From JBBQSU01 sp038234815 (GTDB taxonomy: Bacteria; Planctomycetota; Phycisphaerae; Tepidisphaerales; Tepidisphaeraceae), in contig JBBQSU010000060.1 in the NCBI GenBank assembly GCA_038234815.1, forward strand, positions 1 through 20,294: DNA of 20,294 nucleotides. Direction: 5' to 3'. Below the pieces are notes generated by a model. That model ran no database searches and was not told where the DNA came from. It worked only from the letters and a program-made list of their open reading frames with translations. The stretch's first letter is position 1; the number at the start of each line of letters is the position of its first letter. The translations under genes were made by a program, and so were the position numbers. Below are positions 7,622-17,654 of this stretch, one piece after another.

Positions 7622-7674
7622 TGGGCGTTTCGCTCTGCTGCATCGTCAATTCCAATCTGGTACAACCGCCGGCG

Positions 7675-8772
7675 ATGATTCGTCGCCTGTTGTTATGGCT
7701 GCTGATGGTATCACTCGCCACCGCCGTTGGGTGGTGGGGGATCGGCGTGACGATGCCGATCGACTCTGCGGGCGTAGCGCGATTCTGGCTCGTTGTGCTG
7801 GCCGGCTTTATGGCGATGGCCGGGGCCGCGGGGCTGGCCGGGCAATTGCGGTTTTTCCTGCGCCGGGCAGCACAGTTGCCGGTTATCCTCATCGTCATTT
7901 ATCTGATTACATTTGCCCTAGTGTGGGTGGCACCGGGAGACCCGTTCCAGCAGACTGACAAGGCCCAATCCATGGCGGTGGCCGAGCGTTTGCGCCGGGA
8001 TTTTCATGCCGAAAGTTGGCGATCGTTTCTGGCTTACTATCCACTCCATGTGCTTGCAAGCGGCGATTTCGGGCCGAGCATGACGAACCCGCGAGCCACG
8101 GTCAACGACATCCTTCGCACGAGCCTGCCGGTGTCAGTTGAACTGGGGCTGATAGCGCTGCTGATTGCCATCGTAGTGGGCGTGACGATCGGCTCGCTGG
8201 CGGCGGTGGCGCGCGACGGCCCGTTGGACTGGTTTAGCGTGATGGTCGCGCTGGCGGGGATCAGCGTGCCCAGCTTCGTCGCGGCCAGTTTGCTGGTTGC
8301 GGTGTTTTCAGTCTGGCTGGGCTGGGTTCCCTCCAATGGCTGGCGTGCCGGAACTATCGGCGACATGATCCTTCCGGCTATTTCCCTGTCTTTACTACCG
8401 ATGGCATATATAACGCGCCTGACGCGCGTGTCGATGATCGACGTGCTCAGCAGCGATTTTGTTCGCACGGCCCGGGCCAAGGGGCTGGCCAGGTCCACCG
8501 TCGTCTGGAAACACGGCCTGCGTAACGCCATGCTGCCGGTCGTTAGTTACATCGGCCCGGCGGCGGCGACAACGCTTGTCGGATCGTTCGTCGTCGAAAA
8601 AGTCTTCAACATCCCCGGCCTGGGGCAGTTTTTCGTCACCAGCGTTCAGAACCGCGACCAGACCCTGATCCTCGGAACGGTCATCGTCGAGGCCGCCATC
8701 CTGCTGGCGCTTAATCTGCTCGTGGACCTGGCCTACGGACTGTTTGATCCGCGCATCGAGGTGGACGCATGA
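7675..8772 (+). CDS. Peptide ABC transporter permease, DppB-like (pair 1)
   Basis: Inner-membrane permease of the dipeptide/oligopeptide/nickel importer type. The usual DppB beginning is at residues 63-92 (RRAAQLPVILIVIYLITFALVWVAPGDPF in outline). Before it lies an extra stretch of about 60 residues with two hydrophobic helices (about 4-25 and 37-57). The cytoplasmic coupling loop that meets the ATPase is in DFVRTARAKGLARSTVVWKHGLRNAMLP. The protein ends LFDPRIEVDA, a typical DppB C terminus. No clear Shine-Dalgarno precedes the ATG at 7675, and internal ATGs at residues 11, 27 and 46 are possible alternative starts. It overlaps the next gene by ATGA (8769-8772) and is first in the seven-gene transporter operon. 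At 365 aa it is longer than the typical 310-340. Confidence 0.92.
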   Translation: MIRRLLLWLLMVSLATAVGWWGIGVTMPIDSAGVARFWLVVLAGFMAMAGAAGLAGQLRFFLRRAAQLPVILIVIYLITFALVWVAPGDPFQQTDKAQSMAVAERLRRDFHAESWRSFLAYYPLHVLASGDFGPSMTNPRATVNDILRTSLPVSVELGLIALLIAIVVGVTIGSLAAVARDGPLDWFSVMVALAGISVPSFVAASLLVAVFSVWLGWVPSNGWRAGTIGDMILPAISLSLLPMAYITRLTRVSMIDVLSSDFVRTARAKGLARSTVVWKHGLRNAMLPVVSYIGPAAATTLVGSFVVEKVFNIPGLGQFFVTSVQNRDQTLILGTVIVEAAILLALNLLVDLAYGLFDPRIEVDA

Positions 8773-9728
8773 AGCGATTCTTCCGTGAAACGCTTCCGGG
8801 CCGCGTTCTCACCAACCTGCGCGTGGTGCTGGGGTCGATCCCGCTTCTGATTATCATTGGCCTCTGTGTGGGGACGCTGCACCGGACCAACCGCGAAAAC
8901 CTCGGTGAAGACGCCGACGGCTACCCGGTCCCCAACCCATATTACTTTGACGGCCAGGACCTGCCCCAAGCTCGCCACGCACCGTCCACATCCCGCCCGT
9001 TGCTGTATTTCGGCACGGACGGTATAGGGCGATCGATTCTCTCGCGGTGCCTGTTCGGCGGATCGATCAGTCTGGCGGTGGGTTTTTCCGCCGCGGCGAT
9101 TTCCGTCACCCTGGGCGTAAGCGTCGGCCTGCTAGCCGGCTATGCCGGGGGATGGATTGACGCCGGCCTCATGCGAGTTGTAGACGTCCTCTACGGCCTG
9201 CCTTATGTCCTGATGATTATTCTGATTAAAGTTGCCCTCGACGGCCCGCTCAGCCGGTTCTTAGGCTCCGGTCCGGCGGCCCGGCTGGTCGTGCTTTTCC
9301 TGGCCATCGGGCTGGTCAGTTGGCTGACCATGGCGCGCGTAGTCCGCGGGCAGGTGCTTTCGTTGCGCGGCCAGCCATTCATCGAAGCCGCACGGGCGGT
9401 CGGGCTTCCGTCCTGGCGAATTTTCCTGTTTCATCTGCTGCCCAACCTCATCGGTCCGATCATCGTCTACGCCACCTTGATAGTTCCGCAGGCGATTTTG
9501 CAGGAAAGTTTTCTCAGCTTTCTCGGCATCGGCATTGATGCGCCCATGAGCACCTGGGGTTCGCTGGCTGCAGACGGACTCACTACTGCGTTCTTGCCAC
9601 CGGAAACGCTTTGGTGGAGACTGCTCTTCCCGTGCCTGCTGCTGGCGGTCACACTGCTCAGCCTGAATTTCGTGGGCGACGGCCTCCGTGACGCGCTTGA
9701 TCCCAAACGCGACACGGCCAAAATCTAA
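8769..9728 (+). CDS. Peptide ABC transporter permease, DppC-like (pair 1)
   Basis: Partner permease to the preceding gene, forming an inner-membrane heterodimer for peptide-type import. An N-terminal helix (about 17-37) is followed by an extracytoplasmic stretch to about residue 75. The DppC hallmark follows at YFGTDGIGRSILSRCLFGG, then five hydrophobic segments. The coupling loop is FIEAARAVGLPSWRIFLFHLLPNLIGP, and the C terminus GDGLRDALDPKRD is typical. Length (319 aa) is normal. GAGGTGG (8758-8764), inside the end of the upstream gene, is a good Shine-Dalgarno for the ATG at 8769. Sequence features fit Dpp/Opp-type DppC better than the YejE-type permease found later in the same operon. 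Confidence 0.94.
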   Translation: MKRFFRETLPGRVLTNLRVVLGSIPLLIIIGLCVGTLHRTNRENLGEDADGYPVPNPYYFDGQDLPQARHAPSTSRPLLYFGTDGIGRSILSRCLFGGSISLAVGFSAAAISVTLGVSVGLLAGYAGGWIDAGLMRVVDVLYGLPYVLMIILIKVALDGPLSRFLGSGPAARLVVLFLAIGLVSWLTMARVVRGQVLSLRGQPFIEAARAVGLPSWRIFLFHLLPNLIGPIIVYATLIVPQAILQESFLSFLGIGIDAPMSTWGSLAADGLTTAFLPPETLWWRLLFPCLLLAVTLLSLNFVGDGLRDALDPKRDTAKI

Positions 9729-9743
9729 TTCCCGGAGAAACGC

Positions 9744-11648
9744 ATGGAAAACCGGTTCGGACTGAAAGACCTTCTGCTCGTCGTGTTGCTGGCCGGCGTT
9801 ATTCTGATTGTCCTGCTGGCCATGTTTCAATATGACCGGCAGTGGCAGACTATGAAATCGATCGAACGGACCGTCAGTCGGCAGTCCAGCGACACCGCGG
9901 AGCAAACCCGCACGCTCAGCGAAATCCGAGACCTCCTTGCCCGCGGGGGAAGCATCACTCCGACCACCGGCCCTTCGGCCCTCGTTCCCACGGGGATCAG
10001 TTCGACCCAGCCGGTGTTTTCGTCTGGCGGCGCGTTAGACCCCTTTATCCACCAGCATGAGGCCATGAAGAGCGCCGATTATGCCCGCGGGGATTGGTAT
10101 GTCCTGAACATGGGCACGCGGGTCTCCAAACTTACCCCGCTGCTCAGCAGCGACGTCTATGCCTCGATCATCCAGAACCGGATCATCGAAACTCTGGCTT
10201 ACCGTGATCCAGATACGCTCGCCTGGATTCCTCTGCTGGCGACCGATTGGAAGGCCAGCGACGACGGCCTGTCGATCCATTTTACGCTCCGCCAGGGAGT
10301 GACATTTTCCGATGGATCGCCCTGCACCGCCGACGATTATGTCTTCGCGTTTCAGTGGATCATGAACCCGGACGTGGACGCCCCGCGCCAGCGAGGCGGG
10401 TACGAACGCCTTAAATCGATCGACAAGGTTAACGATTACGAGATCGTCTTTCAGTTCAAAGAGCCGTTTTTTCAAAGTTTTGAACTGGCGGCCAGTTCTT
10501 CGCCCCTGTCGAAGCAGTTTTATTCGAAATTCACACCCAAGCAGTTTAACGAAACGGTGGGGGCGCTGATCGGCACGGGGCCATATCGCTTGAAAGACGC
10601 GGAAAGCTGGCGGCCGGGATCGCAGTTGGAACTGTTCCGCAACGAGCGCTATTGGGGCGAGCCGGGGCCGTTTAACCGCATCTTTTATCACGAAGTGGAA
10701 GAAGATTCGGCCTCGCTGACGATGTTCCGCAACGGCGAACTCGACGCCTTCGGCGCCCTTCCGGAGCAGTATCAGGCCCTGATCGGCGACGCGGACTTGA
10801 TGAAGCGAGTTCAGAACTTTAAGTATTACTCGCGCGATGGCGGATATTCTTACATCGCTTGGAACCAGTCTCGTGTCGGCAAGCCCACGCGGTTCGCCGA
10901 TAAGCGCGTCCGCCAGGCTATGACGATGCTGATCGATCGCGAGCGCATGGCGCGGGATCTGTATCGCGGATTTGCCAAGCCTGCGCCGGGACCGTTTGGC
11001 GTCATTTCCCCGCAAAACGCGCCGGACATCAAGCCTTGGCCCTACGATCCCAAACGCGCCCTGCAATTGCTGGCCGATGCGGGCTATAGAGACCGTAACG
11101 AAGACGGTCTACTCGTGGATGGCAAAGGCGAACCGTTTCGCTTTAAGCTAATTTACAGCAGCAAAAATCCGCTGGGTGAGCAGATGGTGCTTCAGGTGAA
11201 AGATTCACTGGCCCGCGTGGGAATTATTTTGGAACAGGACCCCACTGACTGGCCGATCATGCTCAAGAAGATCAACACGCGTGACTTTGATGCCATGACC
11301 CTCGGCTGGTCCGGCGGGATTGAGACCGACATTCACCAGATGTTCCATTCCAGCCAGATCGCTGACAACGCCGACAATTTTATGTCCTATTCCAACCCGG
11401 AACTCGACAAACTCATCGACCAGGCCCGGCGGACGGTGGACGAGGCAAAGCGCATGCCCGTTTGGCACAATGCGCACCATATCCTCCATGAAGATCAACC
11501 TTACACCTTCATGCTTTATCGCCAGTCGCTGCTTTTCATCGACAATCGCATTAAGAATGTCCATTTGACCCGGAGCGGTCTGAATTATCTGAGTGACGAC
11601 GTTATGCCGATTCCGTGGTACGTCCCCAAGGCGCTCCAGAAGCACTGA
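9744..11648 (+). CDS. Membrane-anchored peptide-binding protein (SBP family 5), 634 aa
   Basis: Extracytoplasmic solute receptor of the importer, of the DppA/OppA type (SBP_bac_5). The N terminus is unusual: residues 9-28 are a strong hydrophobic helix (LLLVVLLAGVILIVLLAMF in outline) with no lipobox cysteine and no obvious signal peptidase site. A probable coiled coil (31-67) and a Pro/Thr/Ser-rich linker (about 68-95) follow. The binding domain starts near residue 110 and contains the family stretch LATDWKASDDGLSIHFTLRQ, then GVTFSDGSPCTADDYVF, and later RQAMTMLIDRERMA. GGAG (9733-9736) precedes the ATG by 7 bases. It lies between the two permease pairs, 15 bp after one and 25 bp before the other. 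Peptides are the likely ligand, but this family also binds nickel, sugars and other solutes. Confidence 0.93.
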   Translation: MENRFGLKDLLLVVLLAGVILIVLLAMFQYDRQWQTMKSIERTVSRQSSDTAEQTRTLSEIRDLLARGGSITPTTGPSALVPTGISSTQPVFSSGGALDPFIHQHEAMKSADYARGDWYVLNMGTRVSKLTPLLSSDVYASIIQNRIIETLAYRDPDTLAWIPLLATDWKASDDGLSIHFTLRQGVTFSDGSPCTADDYVFAFQWIMNPDVDAPRQRGGYERLKSIDKVNDYEIVFQFKEPFFQSFELAASSSPLSKQFYSKFTPKQFNETVGALIGTGPYRLKDAESWRPGSQLELFRNERYWGEPGPFNRIFYHEVEEDSASLTMFRNGELDAFGALPEQYQALIGDADLMKRVQNFKYYSRDGGYSYIAWNQSRVGKPTRFADKRVRQAMTMLIDRERMARDLYRGFAKPAPGPFGVISPQNAPDIKPWPYDPKRALQLLADAGYRDRNEDGLLVDGKGEPFRFKLIYSSKNPLGEQMVLQVKDSLARVGIILEQDPTDWPIMLKKINTRDFDAMTLGWSGGIETDIHQMFHSSQIADNADNFMSYSNPELDKLIDQARRTVDEAKRMPVWHNAHHILHEDQPYTFMLYRQSLLFIDNRIKNVHLTRSGLNYLSDDVMPIPWYVPKALQKH

Positions 11649-11673
11649 TTTTTCCTTAAGCGGATCGACGCCG

Positions 11674-12753
11674 ATGGCCAGTTACATCCTTCGCCGGCTG
11701 ATGCTGCTTTTTCCGACGCTGATCGGGATGACGGTGGTTATTTTCCTGGTGATGGCGCTCTCACCGGGGGGAATCAGCGCCTCGCTCATCAGCCGCGAAG
11801 GCACGATGCGCCCGCAGGAGCGCAAGGCGCTGGAGGATTATCTCAACCAGCGTTATGGCCTGAAGGACCCGCTTCCCCGGCAATACCTGCGCTGGCTGAA
11901 CAAGGTCTCACCGATCGGCGCGAAATCCACCGGCTCCGGCTTTCCATCGAACCTGAAAATCGGCCTGAAATGGCCCGATCTAGGTGAAAGTTTCATCCGC
12001 CGTCGCCCGGTCGCCGATATGATCGCCGAAGCCCTGCCTATCACGCTTTTGCTTAATCTGCTCTCGTTCCCAATTGCCTACAGTGTCTCGACGATCGTTG
12101 GCATTCGTGCTGCCAGCAAACGCGGGCAATTGTTCGACGTGGCCAGCGGATCGATCTTCCTGGCCCTCTGGTCCTTCCCGGCTATCCTCGCCGGCGTGCT
12201 GGCCATCGGCTTTTTGGCCAACGAACAATACCTGCGATGGTTTCCCACCAACGGCCTGCACGACATTCTCGCTTCCGACATGCGCTTTCTGCCCGGTTTC
12301 GCCGGAGGCGCATTTCAACGCGGATATCTCCTCGATACTGCCTGGCACCTGGTTTTACCGATCGCCGTTCTCACCTATGGCGATTTTGCTGTGTTGTCGA
12401 AGTTTGCTCGTGGAAGCGTGCTGGAAAATATCCAGTCGGATTATGCCCGCACGGCCCGCGCTAAAGGCGTAGCTGAAAAGGACGTACTTTATCATCACGT
12501 TTTTCGCAACAGTCTCCTCCCGCTCATCACCATCGCCGCCGGAATCATCCCCGGATTGATCGGCGGATCGATCATTGTTGAGTACATCTTCGGCATTAAC
12601 GGCATGGGCAAGCTTGGCGTGGAAGCCGTGCAGATGAAGGACCCCGAACTGGTTCTGTCGATCGCCCTGATCGCCAGTTTGCTGGGACTGATTGGCTACT
12701 TGCTGGCCGACATTTGCTATGCCATCGCCGACCCGCGGGTGAGCTATGAGTAA
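11674..12753 (+). CDS. ABC transporter permease, YejB/DppB-like (pair 2), 359 aa
   Basis: Second DppB-type permease of the operon. It starts MASYILRRLMLLFPTLIGM, the normal family N terminus, so the ATG at 11674 is chosen although the frame is open from 11593. It lacks the extra helices of the pair-1 protein. YejB-like features are the APGG-type turn after helix 1 (MALSPGGIS), the long periplasmic segment with QRYGLKDPLPRQYLRWL, LFPTNGLHD-like FPTNGLHDI, and the coupling loop DYARTARAKGVAEKDVLYHHVFRNSLLPL. The protein ends IADPRVSYE. It shares its last 8 bp with the next start (12746-12753), indicating coupled translation. The Shine-Dalgarno is weak. It probably serves the same binding protein and ATPases as pair 1. 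Confidence 0.93.
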   Translation: MASYILRRLMLLFPTLIGMTVVIFLVMALSPGGISASLISREGTMRPQERKALEDYLNQRYGLKDPLPRQYLRWLNKVSPIGAKSTGSGFPSNLKIGLKWPDLGESFIRRRPVADMIAEALPITLLLNLLSFPIAYSVSTIVGIRAASKRGQLFDVASGSIFLALWSFPAILAGVLAIGFLANEQYLRWFPTNGLHDILASDMRFLPGFAGGAFQRGYLLDTAWHLVLPIAVLTYGDFAVLSKFARGSVLENIQSDYARTARAKGVAEKDVLYHHVFRNSLLPLITIAAGIIPGLIGGSIIVEYIFGINGMGKLGVEAVQMKDPELVLSIALIASLLGLIGYLLADICYAIADPRVSYE

Positions 12754-13960
12754 CGCCGGCGAAATGACATGGCCGACCGAGGCTTTGACCGCGCCAACCC
12801 AGCCGTCGCGCGGATTTATCGCGCGGGCCGTGTTCGAGGCGTTGGGACAGACTGGTGCGCGACTTGGCTTGGTCTGGATTATTGTGGTCGGTTTGGCTGC
12901 AGTTTTTGCCCCGTTCATCGCCAGCAGTCATCCGATTGTCATGGAAGACGCGCGCGGGCGAGTCAGCAGCCCTATGCTGCGCTCGCTGGACTATGCCGAT
13001 TACACGCTTTTTGCGATTTTCGCCGGTGCATGCGTCGTGTTGGTCCTCCGGCGGCATTTAACCTGGCAGCGGCAGATACTGATTTTGCTGGCAATCGTCG
13101 CGCTGGTACTCCCGATTACCTATCACTTTTATAAGGAACGGGAAGGCATTTCCTATTCGCAATACCGTGAAGGGCTGGAGACGGGCACCATCCGCTGGAT
13201 GCGCACGACACTGATTCCGTTCTCGCCGAGCGATCGTCAATACGACCTGCCCGGCGGAGCGCAGAATCTTGCGCCCGGTCGCCAGCACTGGTTTGGCACC
13301 ACGCCAAACGGCGAAGACGTGCTGAGCGGGATGATCCATGCCTGCCGCATCGCTGTATCCATCGGCTTTGTCTCTACCGGGCTGGCGACGGTCATCGGCA
13401 TTTTCGTCGGCGGGTTGATGGGCTATTTCGTTGGCAAAACCGACATGTTCGGCATGCGCCTGATCGAGATTTTTGAGGCCATTCCCCGGTTGTTTCTCCT
13501 CATCACTTTCGTGGCATTTTATGGTCGAAATCTTTACATGATGATGGCGATTCTGGGGCTGACCAACTGGACGGGCCCGGCCCGGTTTATCCGTGCTGAA
13601 TTCCTGCGCCTGCGCAACCAGGATTTCGTTCAGGCCGCCATCGCCTGTGGACTGCCGATCCGGTCAATCCTGTTTCGCCACCTGCTGCCCAACGGCCTTA
13701 CGCCCGTTCTCATCAGCGCCACGTTTGGCGTGGCCGGCGCGATTCTCGCGGAATCCACGCTGAGTTTTCTGGGTCTCGGATTGATCGACAAGCCTAGTTG
13801 GGGCAGGATGCTCGATCAGGCCCGCGGGGTGGGAACGAGTTTCCACTGGTGGATGGCGATGTTTCCCGGAGGGGCGATATTCCTGACGGTGTTCGCTTAT
13901 AACTTGATCGGTGAATCGCTAAGAGATGCCCTGGATCCGCGAACAAGCAAGCGCGAGTAG
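12746..13960 (+). CDS. ABC transporter permease, YejE/DppC-like (pair 2), 404 aa
   Basis: Second DppC-type permease, about 100 residues longer than usual. Helix 1 (about 39-59) is followed by an insertion with two extra hydrophobic segments (86-102 and 109-127) and a hydrophilic stretch to residue 180. The family core then begins at HWFGTTPNGEDVLSG, where the usual GTD reads GTT. RLIEIFEAIPRLFLLITF resembles YejE. The coupling loop is DFVQAAIACGLPIRSILFRHLLPNG, and the C terminus GESLRDALDPR is standard. The ATG at 12746 overlaps the previous stop by 8 bp, with GGGTGAG immediately upstream. The 56-bp gap to the ATPase gene shows no terminator, so the operon probably continues. Confidence 0.93.
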   Translation: MSNAGEMTWPTEALTAPTQPSRGFIARAVFEALGQTGARLGLVWIIVVGLAAVFAPFIASSHPIVMEDARGRVSSPMLRSLDYADYTLFAIFAGACVVLVLRRHLTWQRQILILLAIVALVLPITYHFYKEREGISYSQYREGLETGTIRWMRTTLIPFSPSDRQYDLPGGAQNLAPGRQHWFGTTPNGEDVLSGMIHACRIAVSIGFVSTGLATVIGIFVGGLMGYFVGKTDMFGMRLIEIFEAIPRLFLLITFVAFYGRNLYMMMAILGLTNWTGPARFIRAEFLRLRNQDFVQAAIACGLPIRSILFRHLLPNGLTPVLISATFGVAGAILAESTLSFLGLGLIDKPSWGRMLDQARGVGTSFHWWMAMFPGGAIFLTVFAYNLIGESLRDALDPRTSKRE

Positions 13961-14016
13961 GCGATTTGCATCCGGTGGTTTGTGCCTCGAATTTGCGGCG
14001 AATGGCCCGCGAGTGA

Positions 14017-15059
<1,043 letters not shown>

Positions 15060-15063
<4 letters not shown>

Positions 15064-16127
15064 GCCAAGCCGATGGATCTCCAGAAAAGCCCCTATTGCG
15101 TGTCGAAGACCTGCGCACGCACTTTCCGATTCGTCGCGGGGTGTTTTCGAAAACAGTGGGCTATGTGAAAGCCGTCGATGGTGTTTCATTTGATCTGCAC
15201 GAAGGCAAAACCCTGGGGCTGGTGGGTGAAAGCGGCTGCGGAAAGACGACCGTCGGCCGGTCGATCCTGCGCTTGATCCCCGCGACCAGCGGTAAGGTCG
15301 AATATCGCGGGCGTGACTTTTTCAGCTATCGCGGGGAAGAGCTGCGCAGGTTGCGGCAGCATTTGCAAATCATCTTTCAGGACCCGGTCAGCAGTCTCAA
15401 TCCGCGTATGACCGTGGGCAATATTATTGGCGAGCCGATCGAAGTACACGGCATCGCTCGCGGGAAGGCCAAAGCGGAGATGGTGGCGTCACTGCTGGAA
15501 CGTGTGGGACTGGACGGGTCATATGTCCGGCGGTTTCCGCACGAATTTTCTGGCGGGCAACGGCAGCGCATCGGCATCGCCCGGGCGCTGTCGCTCAATC
15601 CCGATTTCATCGTCTGCGACGAGCCGGTCAGCGCCTTGGACGTTTCCATTCAGTCGCAAATCCTGAATTTGCTCGATGATCTTCAACAGGAAAGAAAAAT
15701 CGCGTTTCTTTTCATCGCGCACAACCTGGCCGTGGTGGAGCATTTTAGCGACGACGTGGCGGTGATGTATCTTGGAAAAATCGTCGAAAAGGCAAGTGCC
15801 AAATCGATCTACGCCACCCCGAAGCACCCATACACGATCGCACTGCTGAGCGCGGTGCCCGAGCCTGACCCGCGGCCGAAAAGGACGCGCATCGTCCTGC
15901 AGGGTGAAGTCCCCAGTCCATCCAATCCCCCCAGCGGATGTCCTTTCCACCCGCGCTGCCCGCTAACGATCGCGCGCGCCAAGGAAGCCGAAGCGAAGGA
16001 AACGGTCGAGATCACGATCGGCGGATCGGCGGTGCGCGTCATCAGGAAGTGCGTTGAGCAAATCCCGGCGCTTGAGCAGAAATCAGGTGAGCCTGGACAT
16101 TTGGCCGCGTGCTGGCTTAGCGAGTGA
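15060..16127 (+). CDS. Peptide ABC transporter ATPase, DppF-like, 355 aa
   Basis: Second ATPase of the importer. Walker A is GESGCGKT at residues 56-63, the Q-loop is IIFQDP near 104-109, the signature is FSGGQRQR at 163-170, and Walker B is FIVCDEP with E188. The switch histidine is H221 in FIAHNL, with N where D is more common. The C-terminal oligopeptide domain carries PSGCPFHPRCP. The start is a GTG at 15060, overlapping the DppD-like stop as GTGA. A perfect AGGAGG (15047-15052) lies 7 bases upstream, making this the strongest ribosome binding site in the operon and supporting GTG. It is the last gene of the seven; no convincing terminator follows. Confidence 0.96.
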
Positions 16128-16260
16128 GCGAGTTGACGTTGCGGTGTCGCGCATGGACAGCTCCTGCACACAGTGCATATATCGCGCGAGAAACAGCCGA
16201 CGGTTGAGCTTAGAGCCTTCCCGGCCTGCCCTATTCCGCGTACGTCAGAAAATCTCGAAC

Positions 16261-16371
16261 TTAATCCGTGCCCCATTGATACTGGATCGTAACGACGACG
16301 AGATCCCGATTTGGGACGATGTTGATCACTGTCACCGCGTAGCCGCGGCCTCCCTTGACGGCGTGCTTATT
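16261..16371 (-). pseudogene. Possible protein remnant, C-terminal fragment of about 37 codons
   Basis: In the minus-strand gap after the acyltransferase stop, a frame different from that gene reads KHAVKGGRGYAVTVINIVP, then NRDLVVVTIQYQWGTD and a TAA stop at 16261-16263. The alternating hydrophobic pattern, GG turn and P-x-x-D-L-V-V-V motif resemble the C-terminal strand pair of beta-lactamase-related serine hydrolases. It has no start codon of its own and no longer gene upstream in frame, so if real it is a decayed fragment. It could also be a chance reading frame. The rest of the gap (16128-16260) shows nothing recognisable. Confidence 0.25.
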
Positions 16372-17654
16372 CAGTGGGTAACAGCAGTGGGCGATTTGAA
16401 ACGCGCTCGCGTCGCTTCGCGGGGAAAGGCTGATCCTCCGTAGGCTGATGCAGAACCCGGGTGCTGATACGTCTGGCCGGCGGGCAATAGCCTCTGCACG
16501 GGGTGGGGATGGTACGTAAGCAACACGCGGTGGAGGGGGTGATTAATGGCACCGAGCCGATATTTGTATTCCTGCTGACCGCGGAGGAGATCGATATAGG
16601 TCAACTGTCGGTCGATCGCGTTCTGCATGATCATCGCAAAAAGCGTGATGCCGGGGCTGAACTGTTTGAATGCACAGTCAAAAGCGCCGCACCAGAGCAG
16701 CTCCTTCGATTTCTGGGGCAACGCGATGAGGGAAGCCGCCAAGGCGTCGTTTATCAGCAGTCGATAGACCCGGATGCGTCCCTCGCGGGCCAGCGCTCGC
16801 GCGCAGCCTGCAAAGTGGGGGGCAAAGAGCCACCGGGCCTTGCGGGCCTTTCCACCGCCGCCCCGAGTCATCAACTTCAGGCACTCTGCGACCGCGCCCT
16901 CAATGGCGTCAGGTGACTCAATGATCTCCATCCGCGCGCCTCCTTGTTCAACGGCGCGACTCAGCTTTCGTTTGAGTTCCTTCCGATCACGTCCGGCGAG
17001 CCGAGCGAGTTGAGTGTCCCATGTGTCGGACAGGTCGATCCGCGCGCTCGTGTCAAACGCTTCGTCAGTCGTCTCATATCCCTGGCTTTGAGCCAATGCT
17101 GACAATGCCTGCAAGGCTGGGCAGTCCGGCGGGATCACGGGGAGGTGCAGATGCACCTGTCGGCGTCGCCGTAATTTCCGAAGCGCAATGAGGACGGTGG
17201 TCCAGAATCGCTCGACGTGTTCGGGATGGATGGGAGGATCAAGATAGTCGCTGGTCATTTCACCCGGCACGCTAAACTGCCCGCTCCGCGATTGCGTCAA
17301 TGGCAGCAGGCCAATCAGCTGATCGCCTTGATAAATGCGGATAAGCCGAAGCCGATTCATCCGCTGGGGATATTCGAGAGTTGGTTTGATCCATGCCCAC
17401 GCCTGAAACGCGGTCGGGTCGGAAAGCGTCGCCAAGAGCTGGTGACACTCGGCCGCGAACTGCTCGTCCTCGGGGATGGTGCGCAGTATCTGCACGCGAT
17501 AGTCGTCGATCCGCTCGTCCATGAGGATGGCCCGTCCCCACCAGATTCTTGGCATCCGTGGAACGAGCACTTGCAAGGCATATCCCGAAAATGTGCAGGC
17601 CCGCCGGAGGGCGTGCAAAGAGCGTCCGACAAGCTGATCGATTCGGTAATCCAA
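16371..17654 (-). CDS. GNAT acyltransferase, BioF2/CelD-like (Acetyltransf_6), 427 aa
   Basis: A cytoplasmic protein with the double GNAT-fold pattern of the Acetyltransf_6 family, whose members include CelD/BcsL-type proteins linked to exopolysaccharide production and FemAB-like aminoacyltransferases. Visible features are the N-terminal IYQGDQLIGLLPLTQS strand pair (about 107-122), the KELKRKLSRAVEQGG helix, and the C-terminal GNAT core with LLINDALAASLIALPQ and IDLLRGQQEYKYRLG (ending at 368). A tail of 59 residues follows that looks unconserved. The start is TTG at 17654: a strong GGAGG (complement of 17664-17668) lies 9 bases upstream, and there is no good ATG until residue 34. It is co-directional with the phosphoesterase gene but separated by about 290 bp, so it probably has its own promoter. 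The acyl acceptor is unknown. Confidence 0.85.
   Translation of the reverse strand: MDYRIDQLVGRSLHALRRACTFSGYALQVLVPRMPRIWWGRAILMDERIDDYRVQILRTIPEDEQFAAECHQLLATLSDPTAFQAWAWIKPTLEYPQRMNRLRLIRIYQGDQLIGLLPLTQSRSGQFSVPGEMTSDYLDPPIHPEHVERFWTTVLIALRKLRRRRQVHLHLPVIPPDCPALQALSALAQSQGYETTDEAFDTSARIDLSDTWDTQLARLAGRDRKELKRKLSRAVEQGGARMEIIESPDAIEGAVAECLKLMTRGGGGKARKARWLFAPHFAGCARALAREGRIRVYRLLINDALAASLIALPQKSKELLWCGAFDCAFKQFSPGITLFAMIMQNAIDRQLTYIDLLRGQQEYKYRLGAINHPLHRVLLTYHPHPVQRLLPAGQTYQHPGSASAYGGSAFPREATRARFKSPTAVTH

Noticed and set aside
10035..11066. Minus-strand frame of 343 codons
   Set aside because: It lies wholly antisense to the solute-binding protein, whose family sequence is clear; the antisense translation has no domain features.
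11593..11673. Upstream in-frame start for the second DppB-type permease
   Set aside because: It would overlap the end of the binding-protein gene and add 27 Ser/Arg-rich residues before the canonical permease N terminus at 11674.
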